A DNA stretch of 64,000 nucleotides from Maridesulfovibrio ferrireducens. GTDB taxonomy: Bacteria; Desulfobacterota; Desulfovibrionia; Desulfovibrionales; Desulfovibrionaceae. The translations under genes and the position numbers were made by a program. Position 1 is the first letter of the stretch, and each line of letters opens with the position of its first letter. Below the pieces are notes generated by a model that worked only from the letters and a program-made list of their open reading frames with translations, had not been told where the DNA came from and searched no databases. Where the stretch lies: the NCBI RefSeq assembly GCF_016342405.1, contig NZ_JAEINN010000006.1, positions 1 through 64,000 of the forward strand. The letters run 5' to 3'. Below, piece by piece: positions 44,598-53,952 of the stretch.

Positions 44598-45377
44598 TCA
44601 TGTTGCCCGGGCAATGCACACTTTTTCTCCGGCTTCAAGAGTAAACACATCAACGGGCAGTCCATACAAATCACTGAGCTTTTCAGAATCAAGAACATTC
44701 TCAGTTCTTCCATAACCTTGCAATCTTCCATCTGCAATCAATGCGGTTCGCTCTGAAAAACCTAAAGCATGATCGGGAAAATGAGTGGTCATTACAACGG
44801 CTAAACCCTGATCAGCGAGTTTACGCACAAGTACTAACGTTCGGGCCTGATTGCCGAAATCCAGATGCGAAGTAGGCTCATCAAGCAAGAGAATGCGTGC
44901 TTCCTGAGCAAGCGCTCTTGCAAAAAGAATCAACTGCCGCTCCCCGCCGCTTGTTTCATCGTAGGATTTATGCGCGAGGGATAAAATCCCTAGAGTTTCC
45001 ATAGCCTGTTCTGATATGGCGTAATCTTTAGCAGAGGGCGACGCAAAAGCACCAATATGTGCAGTTCGGCCCATAACAACAACTTCAAGAGCTGAAAAAG
45101 AAAACACAGGAGTGTGCATCTGCGGCACAAAAGCGATAGCTCTAGCCACATCTTTGCGACTCATCTTTTGTACTTTCCTCCCCTCGATCGAAACCTGACC
45201 GAGCGAAGGAACATGCAGTCCAGCCATACATCTTAACAGAGTAGACTTACCGGTTCCATTAGGCCCAAGTATAGAAAGCACCTCTCCGGCGTGAACATCC
45301 AATGAAATATCTGTCCAGACGGACTTTCCGGCTTCGTAAGCAAAAGAAAGATTTGAAACCGTTAAAACTATGCCCAA
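44598..45377 (-). CDS. ABC transporter ATPase, FecE/MolC-like
   Basis: A 259-aa ATPase with Walker A GPNGTGKST, signature TSGGERQ (Thr for the usual Leu), and Walker B ILLLDEPTSHLD. The TTG at 45377 is preferred as start, with GGGAGG 5 bases upstream; this overlaps the permease stop by 10 bases. It energises the adjacent FecCD-type permease. The transporter resembles H. influenzae MolBC for molybdate/tungstate in type and setting, but iron, cobalamin or siderophore are possible substrates. Confidence 0.93.
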   Translation of the reverse strand: MGIVLTVSNLSFAYEAGKSVWTDISLDVHAGEVLSILGPNGTGKSTLLRCMAGLHVPSLGQVSIEGRKVQKMSRKDVARAIAFVPQMHTPVFSFSALEVVVMGRTAHIGAFASPSAKDYAISEQAMETLGILSLAHKSYDETSGGERQLILFARALAQEARILLLDEPTSHLDFGNQARTLVLVRKLADQGLAVVMTTHFPDHALGFSERTALIADGRLQGYGRTENVLDSEKLSDLYGLPVDVFTLEAGEKVCIARAT

Positions 45378-46417
45378 CCTGTCCTCCCTCTTCCTAAGAG
45401 CCAAGCAAAAAATGGAGCTCCCACTGTGGCAGTAAGGATTCCCAGTGGAATTTCAGCTGAACTTATATTTCTGGCAATGCCGTCAATCAACACAAGGTAA
45501 CACGCACCTAATGCAAGGCTTGCAGGTATTAATTTTCTGTAGTCAGGACCGACCATCATTCTGGCGAGATGAGGCACAACGAGTCCAACCCAGCCCACAA
45601 TTCCGCTGACGGAAACAGCACTGGCTGTAATAATCGTGACCGCCACAACCACACCGAAGCGCAACCGTCCGGCTTCCACTCCAAGAGTTTTGGCTTCCTC
45701 ATCACCGAAAGAAAGAACATTAAGCCGCCACCGCACCATCAAAAGCCCGACAATGCAGACTCCCATAGGCAAAAGAACAGTATAAAGGTCTTCCATAGTA
45801 ATTGAGGAGAGAGAACCCATAAGCCAATAAATAATCACGGGAAGCTTATCATCAGGGTCTGCAAGGTATTTGATAAGTGAAAGAAGCGATTGGAAAAAAG
45901 CTCCAACTATCACCCCGGCAAGAACAATGATCATTGACCCGCTGGCTTTATATAAACGACTCATCAACCATGCGGCAATTACGGCAGTCATTCCAAAAAA
46001 AAATGCACAACCTTGAATCATCACCGGCTGATTCCATATGATAATGCCTAAAGCGGCACCAAAACCTGCGCCGGAAGCAACACCAAGCACATAAGGAGAT
46101 ACCAGCGGATTACGAAAAAGCCCTTGAAAGGCCGCTCCTGAAACAGATAACCCGCCTCCGATAAGCATGGCCGCAAGGACGCGGGGCAAGCGAACATTAA
46201 GCACCACTGTCTGGACAATTGAGGACCATTCTCCACCCACAGGCAGCCCTAAAGCATCCCCTAAAATTAACAACACATCCAAAAGGTCAACTTGATATCT
46301 TCCCCAGGCAAGCCCCAGACAAAAAACAGCGGCAGGAGCTACCCAGAGTAGAATAGTCCATCTACTTCGAATATTCCTGCCGCTTAAGATTCCGGATTTA
46401 TTTATACTCTGTGCCAT
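45368..46417 (-). CDS. ABC permease, FecCD/MolB-like
   Basis: A 349-aa inner-membrane protein with about nine to ten segments and the FecCD motifs LPRVLAAMLIGGGLSVSG, GAAFQGLFRNPLVSPYVLG and GFVGLVVPH-like GWVGLVVPHLARMMVG. The ATG at 46417 is favoured over a TTG at 46444 and overlaps the binding-protein gene by 20 bases. It pairs with the ATPase and binding protein of this operon. Confidence 0.93.
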   Translation of the reverse strand: MAQSINKSGILSGRNIRSRWTILLWVAPAAVFCLGLAWGRYQVDLLDVLLILGDALGLPVGGEWSSIVQTVVLNVRLPRVLAAMLIGGGLSVSGAAFQGLFRNPLVSPYVLGVASGAGFGAALGIIIWNQPVMIQGCAFFFGMTAVIAAWLMSRLYKASGSMIIVLAGVIVGAFFQSLLSLIKYLADPDDKLPVIIYWLMGSLSSITMEDLYTVLLPMGVCIVGLLMVRWRLNVLSFGDEEAKTLGVEAGRLRFGVVVAVTIITASAVSVSGIVGWVGLVVPHLARMMVGPDYRKLIPASLALGACYLVLIDGIARNISSAEIPLGILTATVGAPFFAWLLGRGRTGWA

Positions 46418-47450
46418 AGAATTCTTTATAATAAGCCTGAACAAGAGCTGACAGATCTACATCCTTGAATTTTTCAGGATACAATGTTTTTGCCATCCAC
46501 AATTCACCTAAAGCCATAGACTCAGGCAGAGGATGTCCCCAAGGTTTGGCATACTCAGGACAAATAAATACCCGATTATTTTTAACAGCACTGACTTCTT
46601 TCCAAATCGGATCACTAATCAAGTCTTTTGCTATTTTACGATGACGCCACTGGATAAAGACAACTTCAGGATTCCAACGCAAGATATCTTCCATAGTAAC
46701 TTTTTTGAAACCGACGAGATCCTTAGCAGCAACATTCACACCACCGGCGCGCTCCATGATTACGCTTGTATATTTGCCGCGACCATAGGTTCCGAGGTTG
46801 GAGTGAGCCATGTAACATCTTACACGTTTATCTTCGGCAATTTTACCGAGATGTTTTTTCAATATTTTCTGATTTGAGTCGATAACAGAGATTAATTTTT
46901 CAGCCCTCTTTTCCTTGCCGAAAAGATTACCAAGAAGTCGAACGCCTTCTTTCAATCCTTCATTATAAGCCTTGCTCGCATCTTTCAAATCAGGATTGAG
47001 AACTGAGGTATGTTCATATCCTGCGTTGTAAAGGGATATCCCGACAACAGGTATTCCGGCATTCGTAATCTGATCAATCATATCTTTCGAAGCGTAATGA
47101 GTAACAATTACAAGATCAGGATTCAGAGTTAACAGGCTCTCCATATTCACACTTTTCAAGCCGCCGGGAGTAGGCATGCTTTCGATATTTTTGATACCTT
47201 TACGTGCGCCGGGCAGATATTTATCCCATTTCTCAAGAATACCGACAACAGAGTCGGCTGCACCAAGCTGAATCATAATATCTAAAGCCTGATGCTGCAA
47301 AACAACCGCACGCTTACTTACATCCGGAACAATAACTGTTCTGCCAAGCTGATCAGTAATAGTCTTCTGCGCCATAGCAGGAGCAGCAAAAAGGACTAAA
47401 CAACTGATAGCCAAACAACTCAACACACCTAACATTCTTAAATTCTTCAT
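46398..47450 (-). CDS. ABC transporter substrate-binding protein, FecB/MolA-like
   Basis: A 350-aa periplasmic protein. A Sec signal peptide ends about AMA-QK. The binding fold shows ITDQLGRTVIVPDVSKRAVV, LNPDLVIVTHYASKD and NPEVVFIQWRHRKIA. The start at 47450 follows from the signal peptide; no strong RBS is seen. The metal or oxyanion ligand is uncertain. The operon context with modABC favours molybdate/tungstate, but an iron or tetrapyrrole ligand cannot be ruled out. Confidence 0.9.
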   Translation of the reverse strand: MKNLRMLGVLSCLAISCLVLFAAPAMAQKTITDQLGRTVIVPDVSKRAVVLQHQALDIMIQLGAADSVVGILEKWDKYLPGARKGIKNIESMPTPGGLKSVNMESLLTLNPDLVIVTHYASKDMIDQITNAGIPVVGISLYNAGYEHTSVLNPDLKDASKAYNEGLKEGVRLLGNLFGKEKRAEKLISVIDSNQKILKKHLGKIAEDKRVRCYMAHSNLGTYGRGKYTSVIMERAGGVNVAAKDLVGFKKVTMEDILRWNPEVVFIQWRHRKIAKDLISDPIWKEVSAVKNNRVFICPEYAKPWGHPLPESMALGELWMAKTLYPEKFKDVDLSALVQAYYKEFYGTEYK

Positions 47451-47487
47451 AAAACATTCTCTCTTTATAAATTTTAAATCCAAATTA

Positions 47488-47982
47488 TCAATCACTATCG
47501 CCAACAAATCTTGTATCGGATTTAAGTGTTTCCGACTTTTTTGCATTTTTTTCCAACCAGCCGAAACGATCAGCCGGAACTGCATCAAATTTTGCTACAT
47601 ACGGTTTAATATCAATCAAGGGAGTTCCGTTTAAAACGTCCACCCCTTTAATTTTAATAATATTTCCTTTAATTTCGAGTAGTTCAACTGTAGATATTCC
47701 TATCATATTCGGCCTGCGGGGAGCACGGGTAGAAAATAATCCTCGCTCAACAGTATCCATAAAAGGCTTCACGCTAAGCTTGTAGCCCTCATTTTTATGA
47801 AAATGATACAATAGAATAATATGTGAAAATCCATCCAAATCATTCAAGCCTTCTTGAAGATCTTCAGAAAGTTCAATATATCCGAGATCATCCTTTGCTC
47901 CTGAAGGCTGTATAGGCATTCCTTCAAGCTTATCAAACGGGGAGTGAATGTAGCCTATCGGGTGAAAATTAATTGTGTCCAT
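47488..47982 (-). CDS. trmO: TrmO/TsaA-type tRNA (t6A37) methyltransferase-like protein
   Basis: A 164-aa protein of the UPF0066/TsaA family. It starts FHPIGYIHSPFDKLEGMPIQ and carries STRAPRRPNMIGISTVELL and the DIKPYVAKFD end. TrmO uses SAM to methylate t6A37 of tRNA-Thr. Here it sits between modC (14-bp gap) and the MolA-like gene (37-bp gap). Short TsaA-like proteins without the E. coli C-terminal domain occur near Mo/W transport genes, so a different role is possible. Confidence 0.85.
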   Translation of the reverse strand: MDTINFHPIGYIHSPFDKLEGMPIQPSGAKDDLGYIELSEDLQEGLNDLDGFSHIILLYHFHKNEGYKLSVKPFMDTVERGLFSTRAPRRPNMIGISTVELLEIKGNIIKIKGVDVLNGTPLIDIKPYVAKFDAVPADRFGWLEKNAKKSETLKSDTRFVGDSD

Positions 47983-47996
47983 AAAGTGTTCCCGCC

Positions 47997-49058
47997 TTAT
48001 AATATTCTTAAATCATGAGAACGGATCGCCAAAAAAGAACTCTGGTCCTTTTTCAAATCCATTTCATAAAACGAATTGGTCATCATCATAACCGGTATCC
48101 GAACGCCTTTACTGCTATATGAAAGGTGGCAGAGATTCCCTTCATGATAAAAATCATCCAGAGTTGCTTCGAAAATATTCCGCTCAAAAGCATCTGTCGG
48201 CTTTTCTCTGAAAACCATCACATTTTCAGGTCGCAACGCTACTTTTACAGCCGGATCACTTTTTACATTCTCGACAACTGAAAGCTCAAGTCCCTGAATA
48301 TCAACCAGACTTTTCCCGCCACAATTACTGACAACCTTTCCATCGTAAATGACCGCCCCGACAAAATCCGCAAGAAAGGAACTTTCCGGACAGTTGAAGA
48401 CCTGTTCTCTGGTATTGTGCTGCAACAATTCTCCGTTCTTAAAAATGGCTACTTTATTTGCCATAGACCAGACATCGTCCATATCATGTGTGATATGAAG
48501 CACAGTAATATCGAGCTTCTCGATAGTTTTTCTGAGCAGTGAACGGATATTATGTCTTGTTTTAGGATCAAGGGCTGAAAGCGGCTCATCCATAAGCAGA
48601 AGTTTCGGTTCAACAACCAAGGCGCGGGCAAGTGCTGTTCTCTGCTGCTCACCCCCTGAAAGAGTTTCAGGTTTACGGTGCAGAATATGACTGATATTAA
48701 GCGATTCAGCCATCTTGATAATCTTAGCTCTTCTGCTTTCTTTTCCGGCATCAATTTTTTTCAAACCATATTCAATATTTTTAAATACGGTTAAATGCGG
48801 CAGAAGTGCGTAATCCTGATAGACAATGCCTATTCTTCTTTTTTCAGGTTTTTCATCTGTAATGTCACGCCCTTCTAAAAAAATATGACCCTGCTTAGGT
48901 TTATAAAAACCTATTATACATTCAAGAAGAATGGTCTTCCCCGAACCGGTCGGTCCCATCACTGCGAGGTAGTCACCTTTTTTAAGATCAAGGGACACTC
49001 CTTTCAGAGAAAACTGGCCAAGATCAATATGCAAATCGTTTACACTTAGAAAACTCAT
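47997..49058 (-). CDS. modC: molybdate/tungstate ABC transporter ATPase
   Basis: A 353-aa ATPase with Walker A GPTGSGKT (35-42), signature LSGGEQQR, Walker B LLLMDEPLSALD and the H-loop in LHITHD. A C-terminal regulatory domain with a TOBE/MOP-like region (about 230-350) is typical of ModC/WtpC. The ATG overlaps the permease stop (ATGA). The call as Mo/W-specific rests on its place with modA and modB. Confidence 0.9.
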   Translation of the reverse strand: MSFLSVNDLHIDLGQFSLKGVSLDLKKGDYLAVMGPTGSGKTILLECIIGFYKPKQGHIFLEGRDITDEKPEKRRIGIVYQDYALLPHLTVFKNIEYGLKKIDAGKESRRAKIIKMAESLNISHILHRKPETLSGGEQQRTALARALVVEPKLLLMDEPLSALDPKTRHNIRSLLRKTIEKLDITVLHITHDMDDVWSMANKVAIFKNGELLQHNTREQVFNCPESSFLADFVGAVIYDGKVVSNCGGKSLVDIQGLELSVVENVKSDPAVKVALRPENVMVFREKPTDAFERNIFEATLDDFYHEGNLCHLSYSSKGVRIPVMMMTNSFYEMDLKKDQSSFLAIRSHDLRIL

Positions 49059-49837
49059 AGCTTCACTTCCGTCATTTCAAATACAAAAATCGCCGCAAAT
49101 GAAACCGCTACCAACAGCAATCCGCTTGTTAATGCCATTCCCATGTTTCCGTAAGAAATATTGAGATATAAGGTTACAGGCAGCGTTTCAGTTTTCATAT
49201 ACGACCCACCGGCTAAAATCAGAACAGTACCGAACGTTCCGATGCAGCGGGCAAAAGCGATAACTGAAGCAGCCAATATTCCTTTACCGGCAAGAGGTAA
49301 TGAAACTTTTATAAATGTTTCAAACTGAGTATAGCCGAGACTGCGTGAGATAAATTCCATACGGGGACTGATAAAATCAAATGTCGATTTCATTATGCGA
49401 ATAGCATAGGGTAGCGCCGTAAAAAACTGCGCAACGACTACGCCTTCCTGAGTGAAAACAAAATTAATTCCTATTGATTTAAGAGCGGCACCAATCGGAG
49501 TTTTCCCAAAAAGTAAAATGAGACAAAGCCCCAAAACAAGCTCTGGAAAAGCAATCGGAAGATCCATAATGGTTCTGACTATTCCTTTGCCTGGAAAGCG
49601 AAGTCTTGAAAGTGCAAAACCAATCGGAAGAGAAAACAACATCACCAAAACAGAAGAAATAAGCCCCGTAATCAAGGACAAAGTAAGCGAAAAACGCATT
49701 TCTTCACTTTGGAGATTCATCCAGACATCTTCAAAAGTAGGCACAGTAAACAACGCTCCGATTGCAAGAACCAGAAGCGCTGTTATAAAAAACGTACAGC
49801 AAAGAAGCCATATCTTAAAAAAGTTTACCTTGTGCAA
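49055..49837 (-). CDS. modB: molybdate/tungstate ABC transporter permease
   Basis: A 260-aa inner-membrane protein with about six segments and an EAA-loop-like SRSLGYTQFETFIKVSLPLAGKG (about 165-187). It overlaps the 3' end of modA by 13 bases and modC by 4 bases. Such tight packing indicates coupled translation of the ABC complex. Confidence 0.92.
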   Translation of the reverse strand: MHKVNFFKIWLLCCTFFITALLVLAIGALFTVPTFEDVWMNLQSEEMRFSLTLSLITGLISSVLVMLFSLPIGFALSRLRFPGKGIVRTIMDLPIAFPELVLGLCLILLFGKTPIGAALKSIGINFVFTQEGVVVAQFFTALPYAIRIMKSTFDFISPRMEFISRSLGYTQFETFIKVSLPLAGKGILAASVIAFARCIGTFGTVLILAGGSYMKTETLPVTLYLNISYGNMGMALTSGLLLVAVSFAAIFVFEMTEVKL

Positions 49838-50604
49838 GCTTCAAATCCCCATTTTTCCCATACAGCCATTCCTTCAGAGGAAGCAATATAGTCATTTAAT
49901 TTAACAGCCAGAGGATTATCTTTTGCCGAGATATGAAGCGCTGTCGGAATCGTCTTAATCATATTGCGGGCAGGATCGATTTTAATAGTCTGCACCTTGC
50001 CTCTGCCTTCCGCCCATGTGGTAACGTCTAACCAGTTAATTGTGGCGTCAGCCTGATCAAGAGCAGTATAGATAAGAAGCTGATTGCAGGTAGGAGCAAA
50101 AACAACAACATTCGGCTCAACTTTCTTCCAAAGTTTGCATTTACCGAGAAGTTTTTTAGAAACTTTTCCTATTGCAGCAGATTTAGGATCGCAAAGCGCA
50201 ACTTTCAAACCGGGCCGGGCAAGATCATCAAGACTCTTAATATTTAACGGATTTCCAGCAGGAACCACAATCACAGGTATATGCTTAACTATTTTGATGA
50301 TGCTGGGCTTATAGAGCCAGCCGTTTTTAACGGCATCATTTGTATATTTTTCTGCGCCGGGAATGAATACATCACAAGTCTGCCCCATAGACATCATTCC
50401 GAAAATTTCACCGGAACTGCCATAATGCACACTTATTGTAACGTTATTTTTTTTCTCAAAATTCTGCCGCAACTCTTCCATCGGCTTCATAAGTCCGGCA
50501 CCGGAAAAAATTCTTAGTTCTTCAGCTTTTACGACACTTGTTAATCCTAAAAAGAATAAGCAAAACATAAAAATGGTTAATACACGTAACTTTGATTTAT
50601 ACAT
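49825..50604 (-). CDS. modA: molybdate/tungstate-binding periplasmic protein
   Basis: A 259-aa protein with a Sec signal peptide (about 1-27, ending VVKA-EE). The ModA pattern is clear: LRIFSGAGLMKPMEELRQ, VHYGSSGEIFGMM (anion-binding Ser), VPAGNPLNI, and the WLDVTTWAEGRG region. It is first of the eight-gene operon. Mo versus W preference cannot be read from sequence. Confidence 0.94.
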   Translation of the reverse strand: MYKSKLRVLTIFMFCLFFLGLTSVVKAEELRIFSGAGLMKPMEELRQNFEKKNNVTISVHYGSSGEIFGMMSMGQTCDVFIPGAEKYTNDAVKNGWLYKPSIIKIVKHIPVIVVPAGNPLNIKSLDDLARPGLKVALCDPKSAAIGKVSKKLLGKCKLWKKVEPNVVVFAPTCNQLLIYTALDQADATINWLDVTTWAEGRGKVQTIKIDPARNMIKTIPTALHISAKDNPLAVKLNDYIASSEGMAVWEKWGFEACTR

Positions 50605-50636
50605 TTTAAATCCCCCAAATTAATTATAAAAAAACT

Positions 50637-50666
50637 CTATAATATTTATAATAGGTCAATATTATA
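50637..50666 (-). promoter_or_regulatory. candidate promoter and operator of the Mo/W operon
   Basis: A TATAAT -10 box on the minus strand (50661-50666) is followed at the predicted transcript start by CTATAATATTTATAATAG (50637-50654), a near palindrome with 7 of 9 matching pairs. Its position suits repression by a ModE/TunR-type molybdate/tungstate sensor. No convincing -35 box is seen. Confidence 0.45.
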
Positions 50667-50911
50667 TGTGTTTTTTGACATAACAAGGAAGACTATTAAT
50701 AGCAATGCGTCTATTATTAGTTACAAGATGGTACTAGAATAAAATATAAAACAACCTGCTCTTCTATTATCATTCATTTTTTAACCTTTATAACAATTAT
50801 AAACACAGACCCAAGCATCATATACTAGTACTCGCTTCAGTTACATGCAGACAGATAGTCATCATTATCATTCAACATTGTTTTATTATGACAAAACAGA
50901 CATAATAAAAC

Positions 50912-50947
50912 AAAAACAGCCCCCGCACTAATGCGGAGGCTGTTTTT
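50912..50947. terminator. terminator downstream of the AdiC-like permease gene
   Basis: AAAAACAGCCCCCGCA / TGCGGAGGCTGTTTTT is a long stem with one mismatch and a 4-nt loop. T-runs lie on both sides. Confidence 0.92.
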
Positions 50948-50978
50948 GTTCGAAACTTATATTGCTCTTAGTACGTTT

Positions 50979-52328
50979 TTACGAAGCTTCCTTTTCAGCC
51001 CTGACCTTCTTCTCAAAGTCACTGCGATCCTTTCCTACATAAAAAATAAATGTGCAAAGCATTACAACCATACATCCGATTAATGCGTCCTTTGCCGCAC
51101 CCGATAGGGCTATCAGACAAAATCCACAGGCTAGAAGCGCTGAGGTGAGTTGCAGCCATGCTTTTTTAGCTTTGAATCCATAACGGCGCAGCAGATTAAG
51201 TGCAGAGTAAAAATACGGAGGAAGAGTCAATAATACTGCAATATTAATGATATTTCCAAACATACTCTGTGTGCTTCCGCCTTTAGACAGAACCATCAAC
51301 ACAACAAGCAGCACGCTCATCATAATGGATGAAAAAACAAGACCTTCAACGGGAACACCATGCTTATTCCGGTTGCCGAAAACCTTAGGAAGAGTTCCAT
51401 CATTTGAAGCCCTGCAACCGGCCTGCGAAACAAGCATCATCCATGAACCGAGTGAGGCCAGACAGGCAAAAGCCGTGACAGCGGAAACCAGTTTAGGAAC
51501 ATATTCAGCATACGGGATATTTGCACAGATATGGCCCATTGCCAGCGAAAATGGTGCTCCCGACGCAGCAACAGTACTTGCCGGAAACATGCCTGAGATA
51601 GTGGTGCAGGAAAGAATATATACAACCCCCGCCACTGCCGTCCCTACCATCGTTGAAATAGGAATTGTACGCTTCGGATTTTTTACAACTGCGGTGTTTA
51701 CCGAGGCACTTTCCACACCGATAAAACTCCAGATACATAGAATAATAGCCGCTAGAATTGCTGATTCCGAAGTTTGACCTTCCACAAGCCAATTGCTGTT
51801 GAACTGTGCCATATCGAAAAAGGCCCAGCCGGCTGTACCCGTTATTATCACCGGAATTAAAAGCAGCACAACTCCGACAGAAACGAGCCGCCCGATCCAG
51901 TCAGCTCCAAGAATATTGATACCGGTAAATATCCAGATAATTATTATGGAAGTTATGCCCGAATAGAGCGGATCTTGCAGAATGGGAAAGAAAATTGACA
52001 AATAATCCACGCCTGTAATAGCAATCGCAATATTACCTATCCAGTTGGCGTGATAATAAAGCAGACCGGACTGGTATCCCAGAATAGGAGCAACTTCGCC
52101 GGAATAAGCGATAGGGCCGCCCTCTTGCGGATCTTCCATCCCGAGCCTTGCAAACACATATGCCAGCGCCAATGCTCCGACCAGAGCAACTCCCCATCCG
52201 ATCAAAGAAATACTGCCAATAGCGGCCAAGTTTGCCGGGAGCAAAGCAATTCCCGACCCCATCATGTTTCCGGCTACAACTGCGGTACACGCAATCACGC
52301 CCATTTTTTTGTGTTCGGCTGTAGCCAT
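50979..52328 (-). CDS. APC-family basic amino acid/polyamine antiporter (AdiC/CadB-like)
   Basis: A 449-aa inner-membrane protein with about twelve segments. The N-terminal GNMMGSGIALLPANLAAIG is the substrate-binding helix typical of AdiC/CadB/PotE. These exchange a basic amino acid for its amine. AAGGAG precedes the ATG. It follows a GadC-like permease gene (82-bp gap) and a decarboxylase gene on the same strand, so arginine/agmatine, lysine/cadaverine or ornithine/putrescine exchange in acid stress is the likely job. Confidence 0.88.
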   Translation of the reverse strand: MATAEHKKMGVIACTAVVAGNMMGSGIALLPANLAAIGSISLIGWGVALVGALALAYVFARLGMEDPQEGGPIAYSGEVAPILGYQSGLLYYHANWIGNIAIAITGVDYLSIFFPILQDPLYSGITSIIIIWIFTGINILGADWIGRLVSVGVVLLLIPVIITGTAGWAFFDMAQFNSNWLVEGQTSESAILAAIILCIWSFIGVESASVNTAVVKNPKRTIPISTMVGTAVAGVVYILSCTTISGMFPASTVAASGAPFSLAMGHICANIPYAEYVPKLVSAVTAFACLASLGSWMMLVSQAGCRASNDGTLPKVFGNRNKHGVPVEGLVFSSIMMSVLLVVLMVLSKGGSTQSMFGNIINIAVLLTLPPYFYSALNLLRRYGFKAKKAWLQLTSALLACGFCLIALSGAAKDALIGCMVVMLCTFIFYVGKDRSDFEKKVRAEKEAS

Positions 52329-52410
52329 ATTGCATCTCCTTATCTTCGTTAAATTGGGATATTAAATCGTAGTCCTATGTAATAATAAGGGAATAAAAAC
52401 GTTTAATATA

Positions 52411-53877
52411 TTACGAATTAGCTTCAACAGGTATTATCTTTTCAACTTGGATATCTTCTTCCGCCATAGCCTTCTTCCTTATTGCCCGATGATAAAAAAC
52501 TAATGGAACCAATGTGAAAACAACAACGCCTGTTAAAAGAAATCCGACATAATAAAGTGAGGGCCACATTCCTTGTGAGCGAACGGCATGAGGCGGAATA
52601 AAACCGAACACAATAACAAACAAACACGTAACCATTGCTACGGACGAAACAATCCAGATACCAATCTTGCCGCCCGGAATGGTATAACCGCGTTTTACTT
52701 CGGGATGCGTATAGCGAAGCCGAATGGCCGCGGCAAACATCAGTAAATACATGATCAGATAAAGCTGAGCCGCCAGAGCACTCATAAGCATAAACGCACT
52801 GCTGACTGTCGGCATGAACAGGATTACACAGGAAAGAATAGCTGAAAGACCGGTCTGAATAATTAAAATATTTGTTGGAATTCCGTACTTGTTGGTTTTC
52901 TGCCACGATTTAGGAAGATACCCTTCCTTTGCAACTTCCCGAATCCCTTTCGAAGGTCCGACCATCCACGTCACAACCATTGTGAGCGCCCCATAAGCCA
53001 GAAGAAAACATATAATAGGGGTCATAAACGGCATGTTATGAATTTTAAAAAGCTTATCAAAAGCCTGACACACTCCGGCACTGAGACTTACCCCGTCAGC
53101 CGGAATAACCAACGCAATTGCAAGTGACCCAAAAGTTGAAAGTAATATAATGATGAGACAAGCCGCAAAAATTGCACGAGGATAATTCTTCGCAGGATTT
53201 TTCACCTCGTTCACGTGAACCGCAGACATCTCAATACCCAGAAATGAAACAAGCATTGCCGCAAGCAGCATAAGCTGTTGCAAGCTGTCGATATCAGGGA
53301 CCAGCGCAGGCATTGAAAAAACTATTTCCGAAGGCTTGCCGGACAGCACATGAATAATTCCCAAAACAATAATCAAAATTCCGGGAATAATTGTACCGAC
53401 AATCGCACCTGAAGAACTGAAAAAAGCTGACAGCTTCATATCTCTGAAATTAAGAAAAGTAGTAACCCAAAGCGTTATCTGAATAACTCCGACAATAAAC
53501 CATTTGTTTTCAGCAAGTTCAGGATTGAAAGTATAAGCTATGGCAGACGCTCCGAAGGCAAGCACTGCCGGAAACCACGGAAGATTTTCCACCCACTGCA
53601 TGAAGATGGCAACAAATCCCCATTTTGGTCCGAAGGCTTCCTTCACCCAGAGATACACACCGCCCTCGCCCTGCCAGCCGGAAGCAAGTTCCGCGGAAAC
53701 CAAAGCAGAAGGAATAAAAAAACAAAGTGACGCTAAAGTAAGATAAAAAATCAATGACCAGCCATACTCGGCAAGCCCCGGCAAAGCACGCAGCGACATA
53801 ATAGCCGCAACGTTGATCATCATCAGGGTGAATACGCTTAATTTGCTAGATTTTTGTGAATTATTCAGTTCAGCCAT
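52411..53877 (-). CDS. APC-family amino acid permease, GadC-like
   Basis: A 488-aa inner-membrane protein with about twelve segments. It starts VFTLMMINVAAIMSLRALPG and shows GEGGVYLWVKEAFGPKWGF and MVGPSKGIREVA, patterns of the glutamate:GABA antiporter (GadC) group. No glutamate decarboxylase is adjacent; the neighbouring enzyme is an Orn/Lys/Arg decarboxylase. Substrate uncertain. The ATG has no strong RBS. Confidence 0.85.
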   Translation of the reverse strand: MAELNNSQKSSKLSVFTLMMINVAAIMSLRALPGLAEYGWSLIFYLTLASLCFFIPSALVSAELASGWQGEGGVYLWVKEAFGPKWGFVAIFMQWVENLPWFPAVLAFGASAIAYTFNPELAENKWFIVGVIQITLWVTTFLNFRDMKLSAFFSSSGAIVGTIIPGILIIVLGIIHVLSGKPSEIVFSMPALVPDIDSLQQLMLLAAMLVSFLGIEMSAVHVNEVKNPAKNYPRAIFAACLIIILLSTFGSLAIALVIPADGVSLSAGVCQAFDKLFKIHNMPFMTPIICFLLAYGALTMVVTWMVGPSKGIREVAKEGYLPKSWQKTNKYGIPTNILIIQTGLSAILSCVILFMPTVSSAFMLMSALAAQLYLIMYLLMFAAAIRLRYTHPEVKRGYTIPGGKIGIWIVSSVAMVTCLFVIVFGFIPPHAVRSQGMWPSLYYVGFLLTGVVVFTLVPLVFYHRAIRKKAMAEEDIQVEKIIPVEANS

Positions 53878-53910
53878 TTATATTATTCAGCCCCGTTTAT
53901 CTCAAAAAAA

Positions 53911-53941
53911 ATAAGTCCTCCGCATATTACGAAGGACTTAT
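53911..53941 (-). terminator. terminator of the decarboxylase gene
   Basis: ATAAGTCCT / AGGACTTAT is a 9-bp stem followed on the minus strand by a run of T. It separates the decarboxylase gene from the permease genes. Confidence 0.88.
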
Positions 53942-53952
53942 CTGCTTGATTA

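Larger units (their letters stand above)
50605..50978. other. spacer upstream of modA
   Basis: This holds the modA promoter and operator at 50637-50666 and the permease terminator at 50912-50947. The middle (50690-50910) is AT-rich with no supported gene or clear structure. Confidence 0.45.

Noticed and set aside
47488-47588. N-terminal extension of the MolA-like binding protein into trmO
   Set aside because: The signal peptide begins at the internal ATG at 47450; the extension is in another frame of trmO.
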